A stretch of DNA of 64,000 bases. It comes from Polaribacter vadi (lineage in GTDB: Bacteria; Bacteroidota; Bacteroidia; Flavobacteriales; Flavobacteriaceae). This document shows positions 34,501 to 42,045 of the stretch, piece after piece. Below the pieces are notes generated by a model. It made no database searches. It was not told where the DNA came from and saw only the letters and a program-made list of their open reading frames with translations. The DNA lies in NCBI RefSeq assembly GCF_018861005.1, contig NZ_JAHKQL010000034.1, forward strand, positions 1 to 64,000, written 5' to 3'. Both the position numbers and the translations under genes were made by a program. The first letter of the stretch is position 1. The number at the start of each line of letters is the position of its first letter.

Positions 34501-35069
34501 AAATTGCAGAATTTAACAATCAATTATTTGGTATTACATCTGCAGCAGAAGAGCAAGCAGGAATTTTAGCCAATTTTATTGCAGGTGATATTAGTGAATC
34601 TTATAAAGGTTCTGTGTTAATGAATATTCTGAAATTCAATGATTTAAACCTCTGTTCAATAGGTGAAATTAAAGTGCCAGAAAACGATAATAGCTATGAG
34701 GAAATCATTTTTACAGATATGTCTAAACGATACTATAAAAAGTGTATTGTTAAAGATGATCTTTTAATTGGGGCTGTTTTAATGGGCGATAAAAACGAGT
34801 TTGCAGAATTCAAAACAATGATAGAAAGCAAAATCGAAATGTCTGATAAAAGAGATACATTGCTTAGAGGTTCTTCTAATGATGTGCCAATGTTAGGTGA
34901 ATTGGTTTGTTCTTGTAGCCAAGTTGGGGCTGGTAATATAGAAGAGGCAATTGCTGGGGGTTGCACAAATTTTACAGAATTATGTAATAAAACTGGTGCT
35001 GGTTTAGGTTGTGGAAGTTGTAAAACTGAGGTAAGAGAAATTTTGAATAACGCAAAAGTAAAAGTATGA
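31548..35069 (+). CDS. nasA: Assimilatory nitrate reductase fused to FAD reductase and [2Fe-2S] domains
   Basis: An unusually long 1173-residue protein. Residues 1 to about 690 are the molybdopterin (bis-MGD) nitrate reductase: [4Fe-4S] ligands C10, C13, C17 and C45, K47 in LCSKG, NTNSRLCMSS (active-site loop) and the C-terminal dinucleotide-binding domain (LTTGRIRDQWHTMTKTGKVS). From about 705 to 1010 follows an NirB/NasB-like pyridine-nucleotide/FAD oxidoreductase (IIVAGAGAAAFRF, HVVIVGGGLLGLELAA, IFAIGEIAEF). At the end is a BFD-like [2Fe-2S] domain (C1121, C1123, C1155, C1158). In many bacteria these modules are separate subunits. It should reduce nitrate to nitrite in the cytosol using NAD(P)H. 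Its stop overlaps the next start. Confidence 0.94.
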   Translation: MIKNEVKTTCSYCGVGCGIIVKKDINNKVFVEGDKDHPVNKGMLCSKGMNLHYVANDVSDRILYPEMRWSRSHPRERVSWDTALDRAANVFKSIIKKHGPDSVAFYVSGQSLTEEYYIANKLTKGFLGTNNIDTNSRLCMSSAVVGYKKTFGEDSVPVSYEDIELADCFLITGANPAWCHPILFRRIEKRKEENPNVKIIVIDPRRTDSANFADLHLQLTPGTDVVLYNAIARRLYKRGLIDEDFIKKHTQGFEDYRKIILDTNLKKASKICGVPEDDIEKAAEIIGLSKGFISMWAMGLNQSVVGTDKNVSLLNLSLITGQVGKPGSGPFSLTGQPNAMGGREVGGMANLLAVHKDLGNEEHRREVAQFWGVDKISPKPGLTATEMFDALESGKLKAVWIACTNPLVSLPNSHQIEKAMANSKFVVVQEISHKSDTVKYADLVLPAAAWLEKEGTMTNSERRISYLPKEIDAPGEARPDVEIFCDFAQRMGFRGFNYNSAEEIYDEYASMTKGTNIDVSFLNYDRLKNEGTFQWPVNEYRHSGTPRLFEDKKFYTPSQKAIFNVPSTIENTSVKTNQEFPLILTTGRIRDQWHTMTKTGKVSRLKTHYPKPVLEINPVDAYLNGIKDGDVAEIKSTNGVVRVRAKITDAIKEGVVFLPMHWGKVLKSNLNRANNLTNTHIDPVSKEPDFKFTTVSVSKYKKIKEKIIVAGAGAAAFRFLQNYRDYNEVDEIHVFSKESNLFYNRVLLPEYITEELTWQQLLKIKNAELSNLDIHIHPETLIDKIDKEAKIVTDSNGETHNFDKLILATGSRAFIPKDVQIDLPGRFTMRNKSDADEFKKYLENTGLPPEEQHVVIVGGGLLGLELAAAMKHKNVKITIVQRASRLMERQLDKISSKLLSLDVQERGIQIYFDNEVSTVFDDDETGELTINLKSGKYITANAIVYAIGTRPNIEIAKNNGIICGRGVKVNQHLQSSHPDIFAIGEIAEFNNQLFGITSAAEEQAGILANFIAGDISESYKGSVLMNILKFNDLNLCSIGEIKVPENDNSYEEIIFTDMSKRYYKKCIVKDDLLIGAVLMGDKNEFAEFKTMIESKIEMSDKRDTLLRGSSNDVPMLGELVCSCSQVGAGNIEEAIAGGCTNFTELCNKTGAGLGCGSCKTEVREILNNAKVKV

Positions 35070-36499
35070 GCAAGCAATTGAATCGAGTTATTGTAAAAGG
35101 TGGTGTTTTATCGCCAGGAGAACTAAAATACATTTGCGAATCTGTAGAAAGTTTAGGTCAAGAAACTATTTCATTTGGTTCTAGACAAGATATTTTATTG
35201 CCTAAAAAAGTAAAAAAAGAAGATTTATCTCAATTTGATAAATTACAAGTGGTAGAAGCAGATGAAATTGGTATAGAGAACATGGTGTCTTCTTATGTTT
35301 GTGCAGATATTTTTCCTAGTACCTCTTGGTTAACTGGAGATAGATATTTGTATATTTTAGAACAATTCCGATCAAAATCAACTTTAAAAATAAATATTAC
35401 AGACCCAAAACAACGTTTAGTGCCTTTATTTACAGGACATATTAATTTTATTGCTTCAGAACACGAAGATTATTGGTATTTGTACATAAGGCTTCCTGGT
35501 TGGGATGAAATAAAAATGTACCCAGCTTTAATTTATACGTGGGATTTAGATAAAATTGAAACGACAATAGAGAATATTTTAAAAGAAGAGCCTGAGACTA
35601 TTGAAACCATTTTTGAATTGGTAAACGATGCTTTAGATGCAAATAATAGAACAGTAGATAAGCCTTTAGAGGTACCTTTTTATCCTTTTCCTTATTTTGA
35701 AGGGATGAATAAAATTGGACCTGATAAGTATTGGTTGGGTTTGTATTGGAGAAATAATAAATATGATATTTCTTTTCTAAAAGAAATGTGCGAATTATGT
35801 TCAGAAAACAAGATTGGTAAAATTTCAATTACACCTTGGAAATCTTTTATTGTAAAAGGAATTCCAAGAGAATCAAAATTAGTTTGGGAAAAATTTTTGG
35901 GTAAAAGAGGTATCAATGTACGTCACTCAATGTTAGAGTTAAATTGGCACTTACCAGTTGCAAATAAAGAAGCATTAAATTTAAAAAAATACTTAGTAGC
36001 TAATTTCGATCAAAATGATATTAGTACCTATGGTTTAACTTTTGGAATTACAAATTACAGTAAAGCTTCTTATTATTTTACATCTATAGTAGTTCAGAAA
36101 AATAAACAGCCAGAAATGATTGGTAATTTTCAAACTAGAGATACTTATAATTTATTGTATGCCAAAAACTTTGATCCAAATACAAGGCAATATATCATGC
36201 ATGTACAAGATGTAGATAAAGTTGAATTACCTGGTTTGTTAATGGAGTTAAGTCAGCTGTATTTTGATGATTTAGGTAGTGAAAAAGAAGATGAAAAAGG
36301 AACTGAAGTTAAAAAAGAACAGGTTGAGTTAGAGGTGTATCAATGTCAAGATTGTTTCACAATTTACGATGAAGCTTATGGAGATGTAACTCAAAATATA
36401 GCACCAGAAACCTTATTTACAGCGCTTCCAGAAAATTATGAATGCCCTCTTTGTGAGGCTTCTAAAAGTAATTTTGAAAAGGTTGTGATGGTAAAATAA
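35066..36499 (+). CDS. Sulfite/nitrite-reductase-like protein with C-terminal rubredoxin
   Basis: A 477-residue protein. The N-terminus (about 5-70: GGVLSPGELKYICESVE, ISFGSRQDILLP) is a ferredoxin-like half domain of the nitrite/sulfite reductase family. The middle part (about 90-410) resembles the rest of such a repeat but has no CxxxxxC and CxxxC siroheme cluster motifs. A charged linker (about 405-420) leads to a rubredoxin domain with C427, C430, C460 and C463. It overlaps the nitrate reductase gene by 4 bp (ATGA), so the two are translationally coupled. A role as electron carrier or adaptor for the reductase is inferred. Confidence 0.82.
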   Translation: MSKQLNRVIVKGGVLSPGELKYICESVESLGQETISFGSRQDILLPKKVKKEDLSQFDKLQVVEADEIGIENMVSSYVCADIFPSTSWLTGDRYLYILEQFRSKSTLKINITDPKQRLVPLFTGHINFIASEHEDYWYLYIRLPGWDEIKMYPALIYTWDLDKIETTIENILKEEPETIETIFELVNDALDANNRTVDKPLEVPFYPFPYFEGMNKIGPDKYWLGLYWRNNKYDISFLKEMCELCSENKIGKISITPWKSFIVKGIPRESKLVWEKFLGKRGINVRHSMLELNWHLPVANKEALNLKKYLVANFDQNDISTYGLTFGITNYSKASYYFTSIVVQKNKQPEMIGNFQTRDTYNLLYAKNFDPNTRQYIMHVQDVDKVELPGLLMELSQLYFDDLGSEKEDEKGTEVKKEQVELEVYQCQDCFTIYDEAYGDVTQNIAPETLFTALPENYECPLCEASKSNFEKVVMVK

Positions 36500-36514
36500 A
36501 ACCCTAATTATAAA

Positions 36515-37267
36515 TTGGCATTTAATCAAAACATAGCGTTAAAAAATTCAAGAAAAGTAAATGTTGATTTTTCTTGTGGTTCTTGTATTAATACTAATTG
36601 TTTAATTAAAAAGAATATAAATATTATTGGTAACGCTGGTTTTGTTGATAATAAAAAATCACTGAGATGTAAAAAAGGTCAACAATTTATTATTGAAGGT
36701 GCACCAGTAAATGGCTTGTTTTTTATTTTAAAAGGTACAGTTAAAGTATTTAGAACAGGTATTAATGGTCGTGAACAAATTGTACGCTTTGCAAAAGAAG
36801 GTGAAATTATTGGGCACAGAGGTTTTGGTACAGAAGAGTATTATTCAATAGGTGCAATCGCATTACAAGATACTATTTTGTGTTATTTTTCTAAAACTGA
36901 TTTACAAGAAGCTTTATTAAAAAATCCGAAGTTTGCTTATGATATGATGTTGTTTTACGCTAACGAACTCAATAGGAGTGAATCTAAAGTTAAATCTATT
37001 TCCCAAATGACGGTTCGTGAACGAGTTATAGATACTTTATTATATATCAATAGAAAATTTGGTGATTTAAGAGGTTTTTTAAATTTGCCTTTAAGTAGAA
37101 AAGAATACGCAGATTATGCAGGTACAACAGAAGAGCAAGTAATTAGAGTTTTTTCTTTATTAAAAAAAGAAGAATTAATAATTGCTAAAGGAAAAAAGAT
37201 TGGTATTACTAATCTTCAAGCACTTAAAAACGAAATTAGCGAACATAATTATTATCTAGATTCATAA
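36515..37267 (+). CDS. FNR-like Crp/Fnr-family transcriptional regulator
   Basis: A 250-residue regulator: N-terminal cysteine region, cyclic-nucleotide-binding-like beta-barrel (about 45-145), dimer helix and winged helix-turn-helix (about 170-240, LSRKEYADYAGTTEEQVIRV). C21, C24, C29 and C123 lie almost exactly where E. coli FNR has its [4Fe-4S] ligands (20, 23, 29, 122), so an oxygen- or NO-sensitive cluster is likely. In the recognition helix E-x-x-x-R is kept but the FNR serine is isoleucine, so the target differs from TTGAT. Start: TTG at 36515. It reads in the same frame as the preceding gene, whose TAA is at 36497-36499, and no ATG precedes C21. Confidence 0.88.
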   Translation: MAFNQNIALKNSRKVNVDFSCGSCINTNCLIKKNINIIGNAGFVDNKKSLRCKKGQQFIIEGAPVNGLFFILKGTVKVFRTGINGREQIVRFAKEGEIIGHRGFGTEEYYSIGAIALQDTILCYFSKTDLQEALLKNPKFAYDMMLFYANELNRSESKVKSISQMTVRERVIDTLLYINRKFGDLRGFLNLPLSRKEYADYAGTTEEQVIRVFSLLKKEELIIAKGKKIGITNLQALKNEISEHNYYLDS

Positions 37268-37299
37268 TATTAGTACCCTTTTTTATTTTTGAACCATAA

Positions 37300-37334
37300 A
37301 GTCTTTCAGTTTTTTAATTGAAAGGCTTTTTTTT
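37300..37334 (+). terminator. Terminator after the Crp/Fnr gene
   Basis: Stem AGTCTTTCA (37300-37308) with TGAAAGGCT (37319-37327), one G-U wobble, T-rich loop and nine T at 37326-37334. It closes the narK/nasA operon and separates it from the nrt operon. Confidence 0.8.
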
Positions 37335-37544
37335 ACGTACTTATTTAAAAAAAAAATAAGTATATCTAGTTTTTACTTAGTGCTTGTTTTTTAGTTAAGT
37401 ATATGTATAACAATGTTTTATTTTTTAAATATGTTTTTTGATAGGTTTTTATATGTATAAAAAGAGTTTTAAGTATGTGTAATATCATAAGTTGAAATAA
37501 TAACTAGGTATATATTTGTTAAAAAATTAAGTATTAATACGTAG
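37334..37544 (+). promoter_or_regulatory. nrtA upstream region crowded with NarL-like heptamers
   Basis: The 298-bp gap before nrtA holds TACTTAT (37338-37344), ATAAGTA (37356-37362), TACTTAG (37374-37380), TTAAGTA (37395-37401), TTAAGTA (37469-37475), TTAAGTA (37527-37533) and TACGTAG (37538-37544). The first two match the NarL TACYYMT consensus fully (second in reverse). The last two form AAGTA-N4-TACGT, the dyad type of the nirB promoter, 22 bp before the ATG. No clear TAnnTTTG box was found between this dyad and the gene. Confidence 0.55.
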
Positions 37545-37565
37545 ATTACTAAAACTTACGAAACA

Positions 37566-38951
37566 ATGAAATCTTTATTTAAAAAAACAATTTACATTTT
37601 ACCAGTAGCAATGTTATTATTTGCTTGTGGAGGTAAAGGAACAAAGAAAGAAACAACAACAGAAGTTGTAAAAACATCAAAAACAAAACAATTAGACATA
37701 GAAAAACCTCAATTAACTTTTGGGTTTATCAAATTAACAGATATGGCTCCTTTAGCTATTGCTAAAGAAAAAGGATTCTTTGAAGACGAAGGATTATTTG
37801 TTTCTGTAGAAGCACAATCTAACTGGAAAAATGTTTTAGATAGAGTTATAGATGGTCAATTAGATGGTTCTCACATGTTAGCAGGTCAGCCAATTGCTGC
37901 TGGTGCAGGTTTTGGTCGTCAAGCAAAACTAGTAACTCCTTTTTCTATGGATTTAAATGGAAATGGAATTACAGTTTCTAATGATGTTTGGTCTAAAATG
38001 AAACCAAATGTACCTACAGATGGTGATGGAAAACCAGTTCATCCAATTAAAGCAGATGCTTTAAAGCCGGTAATTACAGAATACAAAAATTCTGGTAAAG
38101 CCTTTAAAATGGGTATGGTTTTTCCTGTATCTACTCATAATTACGAAATTAGATATTGGTTAGCAGCAGCAGGGATTCACCCAGGTATGTACACAAAAGA
38201 AAATGTGCAAGGACAAATTGATGCAGAGGTTTTATTATCTGTAACTCCACCACCACAAATGCCAGCAACTTTAGAAGCAGGTACCATTTTTGGATATTGT
38301 GTAGGAGAACCTTGGAATCAGCAAGCGGTTTTTAAAGGAATTGGAGTTCCTGTAGTTACAAACTACGACATCTGGAAAAATAATCCTGAAAAAGTATTTG
38401 TAATGACAGAGAAATTTATCGAAGAAAACCCAAATACAGCAGTTGCAGTTACAAAAGCATTAATTAGAGCTGGTAAATGGTTAGATAAACCAGAAAACAG
38501 AAAAGAAGCTGTACAAATTTTATCTATGAGTCAATATGTTGGAGCTCCAGTAGAAGTTTTAGCAAACTCAATGACAGGTACTTTCGAATTTGAAAAAGGT
38601 GATAAAAGAGAAATGGAAGATTTTAATGTTTTCTATAAATACAATGCAACTTATCCTTTTTATTCTGATGGAATTTGGTTCTTAACTCAAATGAGAAGAT
38701 GGGGACAAATACCAGAAGCTAAAACTGCAGATTGGTATTCTTCTACAATAAAAGATATTTACAGACCTGATATCTGGAAAAAAGCTGCGGCTCTTTTAGT
38801 AGAAGAAGGCAATATACCAGCAACAGATATACCAGCAACAGATGGTTATAAACCAGCAACAGCAGATTTTATAGATGGTACTACTTATGATGCAAAAGAT
38901 CCTATTGGATACATCAATAGTTTTTCGATAGGTAATAAAGACAAAAAATAA
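37566..38951 (+). CDS. nrtA: Nitrate ABC transporter substrate-binding lipoprotein (NrtA/CmpA family)
   Basis: A 461-residue lipoprotein with lipobox cysteine C21 (MLLFACGG) that catches nitrate (or bicarbonate/nitrite, by family) for the ABC importer. The mature part is the NrtA/CmpA type: [74 protein letters not shown]. The C-terminal region contains a short duplicated ATDIPATD sequence. It is first in the nrt operon, next to nitrate reductase genes, which makes nitrate the most likely ligand. In Bacteroidota the protein is anchored to the outer face of the inner membrane, by inference. Confidence 0.93.
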   Translation: MKSLFKKTIYILPVAMLLFACGGKGTKKETTTEVVKTSKTKQLDIEKPQLTFGFIKLTDMAPLAIAKEKGFFEDEGLFVSVEAQSNWKNVLDRVIDGQLDGSHMLAGQPIAAGAGFGRQAKLVTPFSMDLNGNGITVSNDVWSKMKPNVPTDGDGKPVHPIKADALKPVITEYKNSGKAFKMGMVFPVSTHNYEIRYWLAAAGIHPGMYTKENVQGQIDAEVLLSVTPPPQMPATLEAGTIFGYCVGEPWNQQAVFKGIGVPVVTNYDIWKNNPEKVFVMTEKFIEENPNTAVAVTKALIRAGKWLDKPENRKEAVQILSMSQYVGAPVEVLANSMTGTFEFEKGDKREMEDFNVFYKYNATYPFYSDGIWFLTQMRRWGQIPEAKTADWYSSTIKDIYRPDIWKKAAALLVEEGNIPATDIPATDGYKPATADFIDGTTYDAKDPIGYINSFSIGNKDKK

Positions 38952-38968
38952 TTTAGTTTACTAAAAAT

Positions 38969-38994
38969 CCTACAAGGTTTTAAAGCCTTGTAGG
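38969..38994 (+). repeat. Perfect stem-loop between nrtA and nrtB
   Basis: CCTACAAGG (38969-38977) and CCTTGTAGG (38986-38994) form a perfect 9-bp stem with an 8-nt loop. No T-run follows. It may protect the abundant binding-protein message from 3' decay, as in many ABC operons. A related half sequence (CCTTGTAGATATAAC) lies at 24217-24231, which suggests a small dispersed repeat. Confidence 0.55.
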
Positions 38995-39032
38995 TATAAC
39001 TTAAAGCATACAAAACTAAAAAGGATAAAAAA

Positions 39033-40139
39033 ATGAAAGCAAGTTTAACATTAGGAAAAGTTTCTAGTTTTTTAGGATTGGGTTTCTTTACAACGCTTAA
39101 AGATCTATTTACTGGAAAGTTAGAAAAAGAAGACTTTAAAAATTTACTACGCAAGTTTATTGTTCCACTTGCTTCCATTTTATTGTTCTTTCTTTTATGG
39201 CATTTAGGTGCAAAATCTTTATACAATATAGAGGCAGAATATAAAATTGAAAAAGCTTTACAAGATCAAGGGCAAGCAGCAGCAGATGCTTTAACAGCTT
39301 GTATAGCTTCTGGCGAATCTAGTTGTCAGCCAAATACATTGCCATCTCCAAGTCAAGTTTGGGATTCTTTTCAATCATTATTAAGAGATCACAATATTAT
39401 TAGTGCAGACAAAGCCGCATTTGTAGAAAAAACAGCAGCTTTAAATGCAAAAAGAGTTGCTGCTGGTAAAGATGCAATCGTTTATACAGGTAGACCATCT
39501 TTTGTAGACCAAATCTTTAGAAGTTTACAAACTGTATTTGCAGGTTTTTTATTAGCCTTATTTATAGCTGTGCCACTAGGTATTTTTATTGGATTGAGTC
39601 CTACTTTAAAAAGCGCATTCAATTGGTTTATTCAAATTTTTAAACCAGTATCTCCAGTAGTTTGGTATCTATTAGTTTTTATGATTGTAAAAACATTATT
39701 AATAGGTTCTACAGACGATAGTTCTTTTACAATTTCATTTATAAGTGTTGGTTTATGTTCTATGTGGGCAACATTAGTAAATACAGCTATGGGAGTTTCT
39801 ACTGTAGATAAAGATTATATAAATGTTGCAAAAGTTCTAAAATTAGGAACTTTTCAAAAGATATTTAAAGTGGTATTACCATCTTCTTTACCATTAATTT
39901 TTACAGGATTAAAAATTACATTATCAGTAGCTTGGATGGTTTTAATTGCAATCGAATTATTAGCTCAAAGTCCTGGTTTAGGATTATTTGTTTGGGAAGA
40001 ATTCCAGAATGGAGCTAACGATTCTAATGCAAAAATTATTGTTGCAATGTTTGTGATTGGTATTATTGGTTTCTTATTAGATCGATTAATGTTAACTATT
40101 CAAAACTGGGTTTCTTTTGATAAACAAGATGCAATATAA
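39033..40139 (+). CDS. nrtB: Nitrate ABC transporter permease
   Basis: A 368-residue inner-membrane permease of the NrtB/SsuC family. It is longer than the usual 270-280 residues. A hydrophobic segment at about 45-65 is followed by about 100 extra residues containing two cysteines (ALTACIASGESSCQP), which may be periplasmic. The standard permease core runs from about 165 (DQIFRSLQTVFAGFLLALFI) to the end, with the cytoplasmic EAA-like loop in YINVAKVLKLGTFQKIFKVVLP. It works with the two ATPases that follow. Start ATG at 39033 gives MKASLTLGKVSS; the insertion seems genuine since the reading frame is unbroken. Confidence 0.9.
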   Translation: MKASLTLGKVSSFLGLGFFTTLKDLFTGKLEKEDFKNLLRKFIVPLASILLFFLLWHLGAKSLYNIEAEYKIEKALQDQGQAAADALTACIASGESSCQPNTLPSPSQVWDSFQSLLRDHNIISADKAAFVEKTAALNAKRVAAGKDAIVYTGRPSFVDQIFRSLQTVFAGFLLALFIAVPLGIFIGLSPTLKSAFNWFIQIFKPVSPVVWYLLVFMIVKTLLIGSTDDSSFTISFISVGLCSMWATLVNTAMGVSTVDKDYINVAKVLKLGTFQKIFKVVLPSSLPLIFTGLKITLSVAWMVLIAIELLAQSPGLGLFVWEEFQNGANDSNAKIIVAMFVIGIIGFLLDRLMLTIQNWVSFDKQDAI

Positions 40140-40153
40140 ATATGTGTAAACGT

Positions 40154-40212
40154 GTAATTGTTAAATCGTGTAAGCGTAAACAATTACCCAATTAAACAAT
40201 TAAACAATTCAA
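40154..40212. repeat. Stem-loop and period-8 tandem repeat in the nrtB-nrtC gap
   Basis: GTAATTGTT (40154-40162) pairs perfectly with AACAATTAC (40179-40187). Directly after, CAATTAAA is repeated at 40189-40196 and 40197-40204 with a third degenerate unit CAATTCAA at 40205-40212. Such a tract can change length by slippage. Confidence 0.6.
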
Positions 40213-40222
40213 CATACAAAAA

Positions 40223-41071
40223 ATGGCATATTTAGAATTAAATAATATTTACAAAACCTATGGTCAAGGAGATAGTGAGACAGAAGTATTGTCTAACATC
40301 AACTTAAAAATAGAAGAAGGAGAATTTGTTGCCATAGTTGGTTTTACGGGTAGTGGAAAAACTACTTTAGTAAATCTTATAAATGGATTATTGAAACCTA
40401 CTAGTGGTGAGGTTTTGTTTAAAGGACAACCTGTTTCTGGAACTAGCCATGAACGTGGTGTAATTTTCCAAAACTACTCGTTATTACCTTGGTTAACTGT
40501 TGAGCAAAATGTTTTAATGGCAGTAAAAGAAGCATTTCCGAAAAGAGAAAAAGCTGTTTGGAAACGTAAAGCTGCACATTATATAGATATGGTTAGTTTA
40601 ACACCTGCTATAAATAAACTTCCAAAAGAATTGTCTGGAGGAATGCGTCAAAGAGTTGCTGTAGCTAGAGCTTTATCTATGAAGCCAGACATGATTATAA
40701 TGGATGAACCTCTTGGAGCTTTAGATGCTTTAACTCGTGGTAATTTACAAGATCAAATCTTAAACATTTGGGGTAAAGATAAAAGAACAGCTTTATTAAT
40801 TACTAATGATGTTGATGAAGGTATTTATATGGCAGATAGAATTATCCCTTTAAGACCTGGACCAAATGCAACTTTAGGCCCTGAATTTAAAATTGATTTA
40901 GATAGACCAAGAGATAAAACAGAAATGAATGATAGCGAAAGTTTTAAGAAAACTAGAAACGCAATTATTGAGTATTTGATGGATATAGGAAACGAACGTA
41001 AATCTGAAGCTAAAGAAGAATTTATATTACCAGATTTAACACCAAAAGATTTTGTTAATCAATTTAGATAG
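40223..41071 (+). CDS. nrtC: Nitrate ABC transporter ATP-binding protein 1
   Basis: A 282-residue ABC ATPase energising nitrate import. Walker A is GFTGSGKTT, Q-loop FQNYSLLPW, signature LSGGMRQRVA, Walker B MIIMDEPLGALD, and the switch region has ND in place of the usual TH(D) (LLITNDVDEGIYMADR), a feature of NrtC/CmpC-type subunits. The large C-terminal NrtA-like regulatory domain found in cyanobacterial NrtC is missing. It is 84 bp after nrtB and 8 bp before nrtD. Confidence 0.9.
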   Translation: MAYLELNNIYKTYGQGDSETEVLSNINLKIEEGEFVAIVGFTGSGKTTLVNLINGLLKPTSGEVLFKGQPVSGTSHERGVIFQNYSLLPWLTVEQNVLMAVKEAFPKREKAVWKRKAAHYIDMVSLTPAINKLPKELSGGMRQRVAVARALSMKPDMIIMDEPLGALDALTRGNLQDQILNIWGKDKRTALLITNDVDEGIYMADRIIPLRPGPNATLGPEFKIDLDRPRDKTEMNDSESFKKTRNAIIEYLMDIGNERKSEAKEEFILPDLTPKDFVNQFR

Positions 41072-41079
41072 GAAAAATT

Positions 41080-41910
41080 ATGAGCATAATAACTGAAAAT
41101 ACCATCACAAAAAATGTTTTAGAAAACGGAAAATTTCCTTCTAATGATGTAATGTTAGATCTAAACGATTTAAAGAAAGTTTACCCAACTCCTAAAGGAG
41201 ATTATGTAGTTCTAGAACACTTAAATTTGCAAATTCGTAAAGAAGAATTTGTAACCATTATTGGGCATTCAGGTTGTGGAAAAACAACAATGCTTTCTAT
41301 GATTGCAGGTTTAAACCCTATTTCTGGAGGTAATATTTCTGTACTGGGTAAGCATATTAAAGGTCCAGGGCCAGATAGAGGTGTAATTTTTCAATCGCCA
41401 AGTTTAATGCCTTGGATGACATCTTTGCAGAATGTTTTACTTGGGGTAAATCAAGTTTTTCCTCACGCAACAAAAGCGCAAAGAAATGATATTGCTAAAT
41501 ATTATTTGCAAAAAGTAGGTTTAGAAGATGCTTTTCATAAAAAAGCAAGTGAATTATCTCAAGGAATGCAGCAAAGAGTTGGTATTGCAAGAGCATTTGC
41601 TATAAAACCCAAAGTATTATTGCTAGATGAACCTTTTGGAATGTTAGATTCTTTAACAAGAGGAGAGTTACAAGATATTTTAATCGAAATCTGGAACAAA
41701 GAAAAAATTACTGCTGTAATGATTACTCATGATGTTGATGAAGCCATCTTTTTAGCAGACAGAGTTGTAATGATGACAAGTGGGCCAAGAGCAAAAATTG
41801 GAGATGTTTTAGATATCGATTTTAAAAGACCAAGAACAAGAAAATCAGTTTTAGAACACGACGATTATTATAAATATCGAAAACACTTAATCGACTTTTT
41901 AGAGCATTAA
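41080..41910 (+). CDS. nrtD: Nitrate ABC transporter ATP-binding protein 2
   Basis: A 276-residue ABC ATPase, partner of the preceding one, presumably forming a heterodimer on the permease. Walker A GHSGCGKTT, FQSPSLMPW, signature LSQGMQQRVGIA (Q in place of the second G of LSGG, common in NrtD), Walker B VLLLDEPFGMLD and the H-loop in MITHDVDEAIFLADR. It keeps the switch histidine that its partner lacks, so catalysis at one of the two sites may be degenerate. A 30-residue N-terminal tail precedes the ATPase core. Last gene of the ABC unit, 135 bp before the porin gene. Confidence 0.9.
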   Translation: MSIITENTITKNVLENGKFPSNDVMLDLNDLKKVYPTPKGDYVVLEHLNLQIRKEEFVTIIGHSGCGKTTMLSMIAGLNPISGGNISVLGKHIKGPGPDRGVIFQSPSLMPWMTSLQNVLLGVNQVFPHATKAQRNDIAKYYLQKVGLEDAFHKKASELSQGMQQRVGIARAFAIKPKVLLLDEPFGMLDSLTRGELQDILIEIWNKEKITAVMITHDVDEAIFLADRVVMMTSGPRAKIGDVLDIDFKRPRTRKSVLEHDDYYKYRKHLIDFLEH

Positions 41911-42045
41911 GAAAGTATAACAAACAAACATAAATTTTAAAATTAAAATCGGTTTTTGAAGTATGAAACTTCATAAACTTAGGCATTAACAGCCAAAACT
42001 TAACAAATTAAATAACAAACAACACTAATTAAAAAAGTAAAAAAA

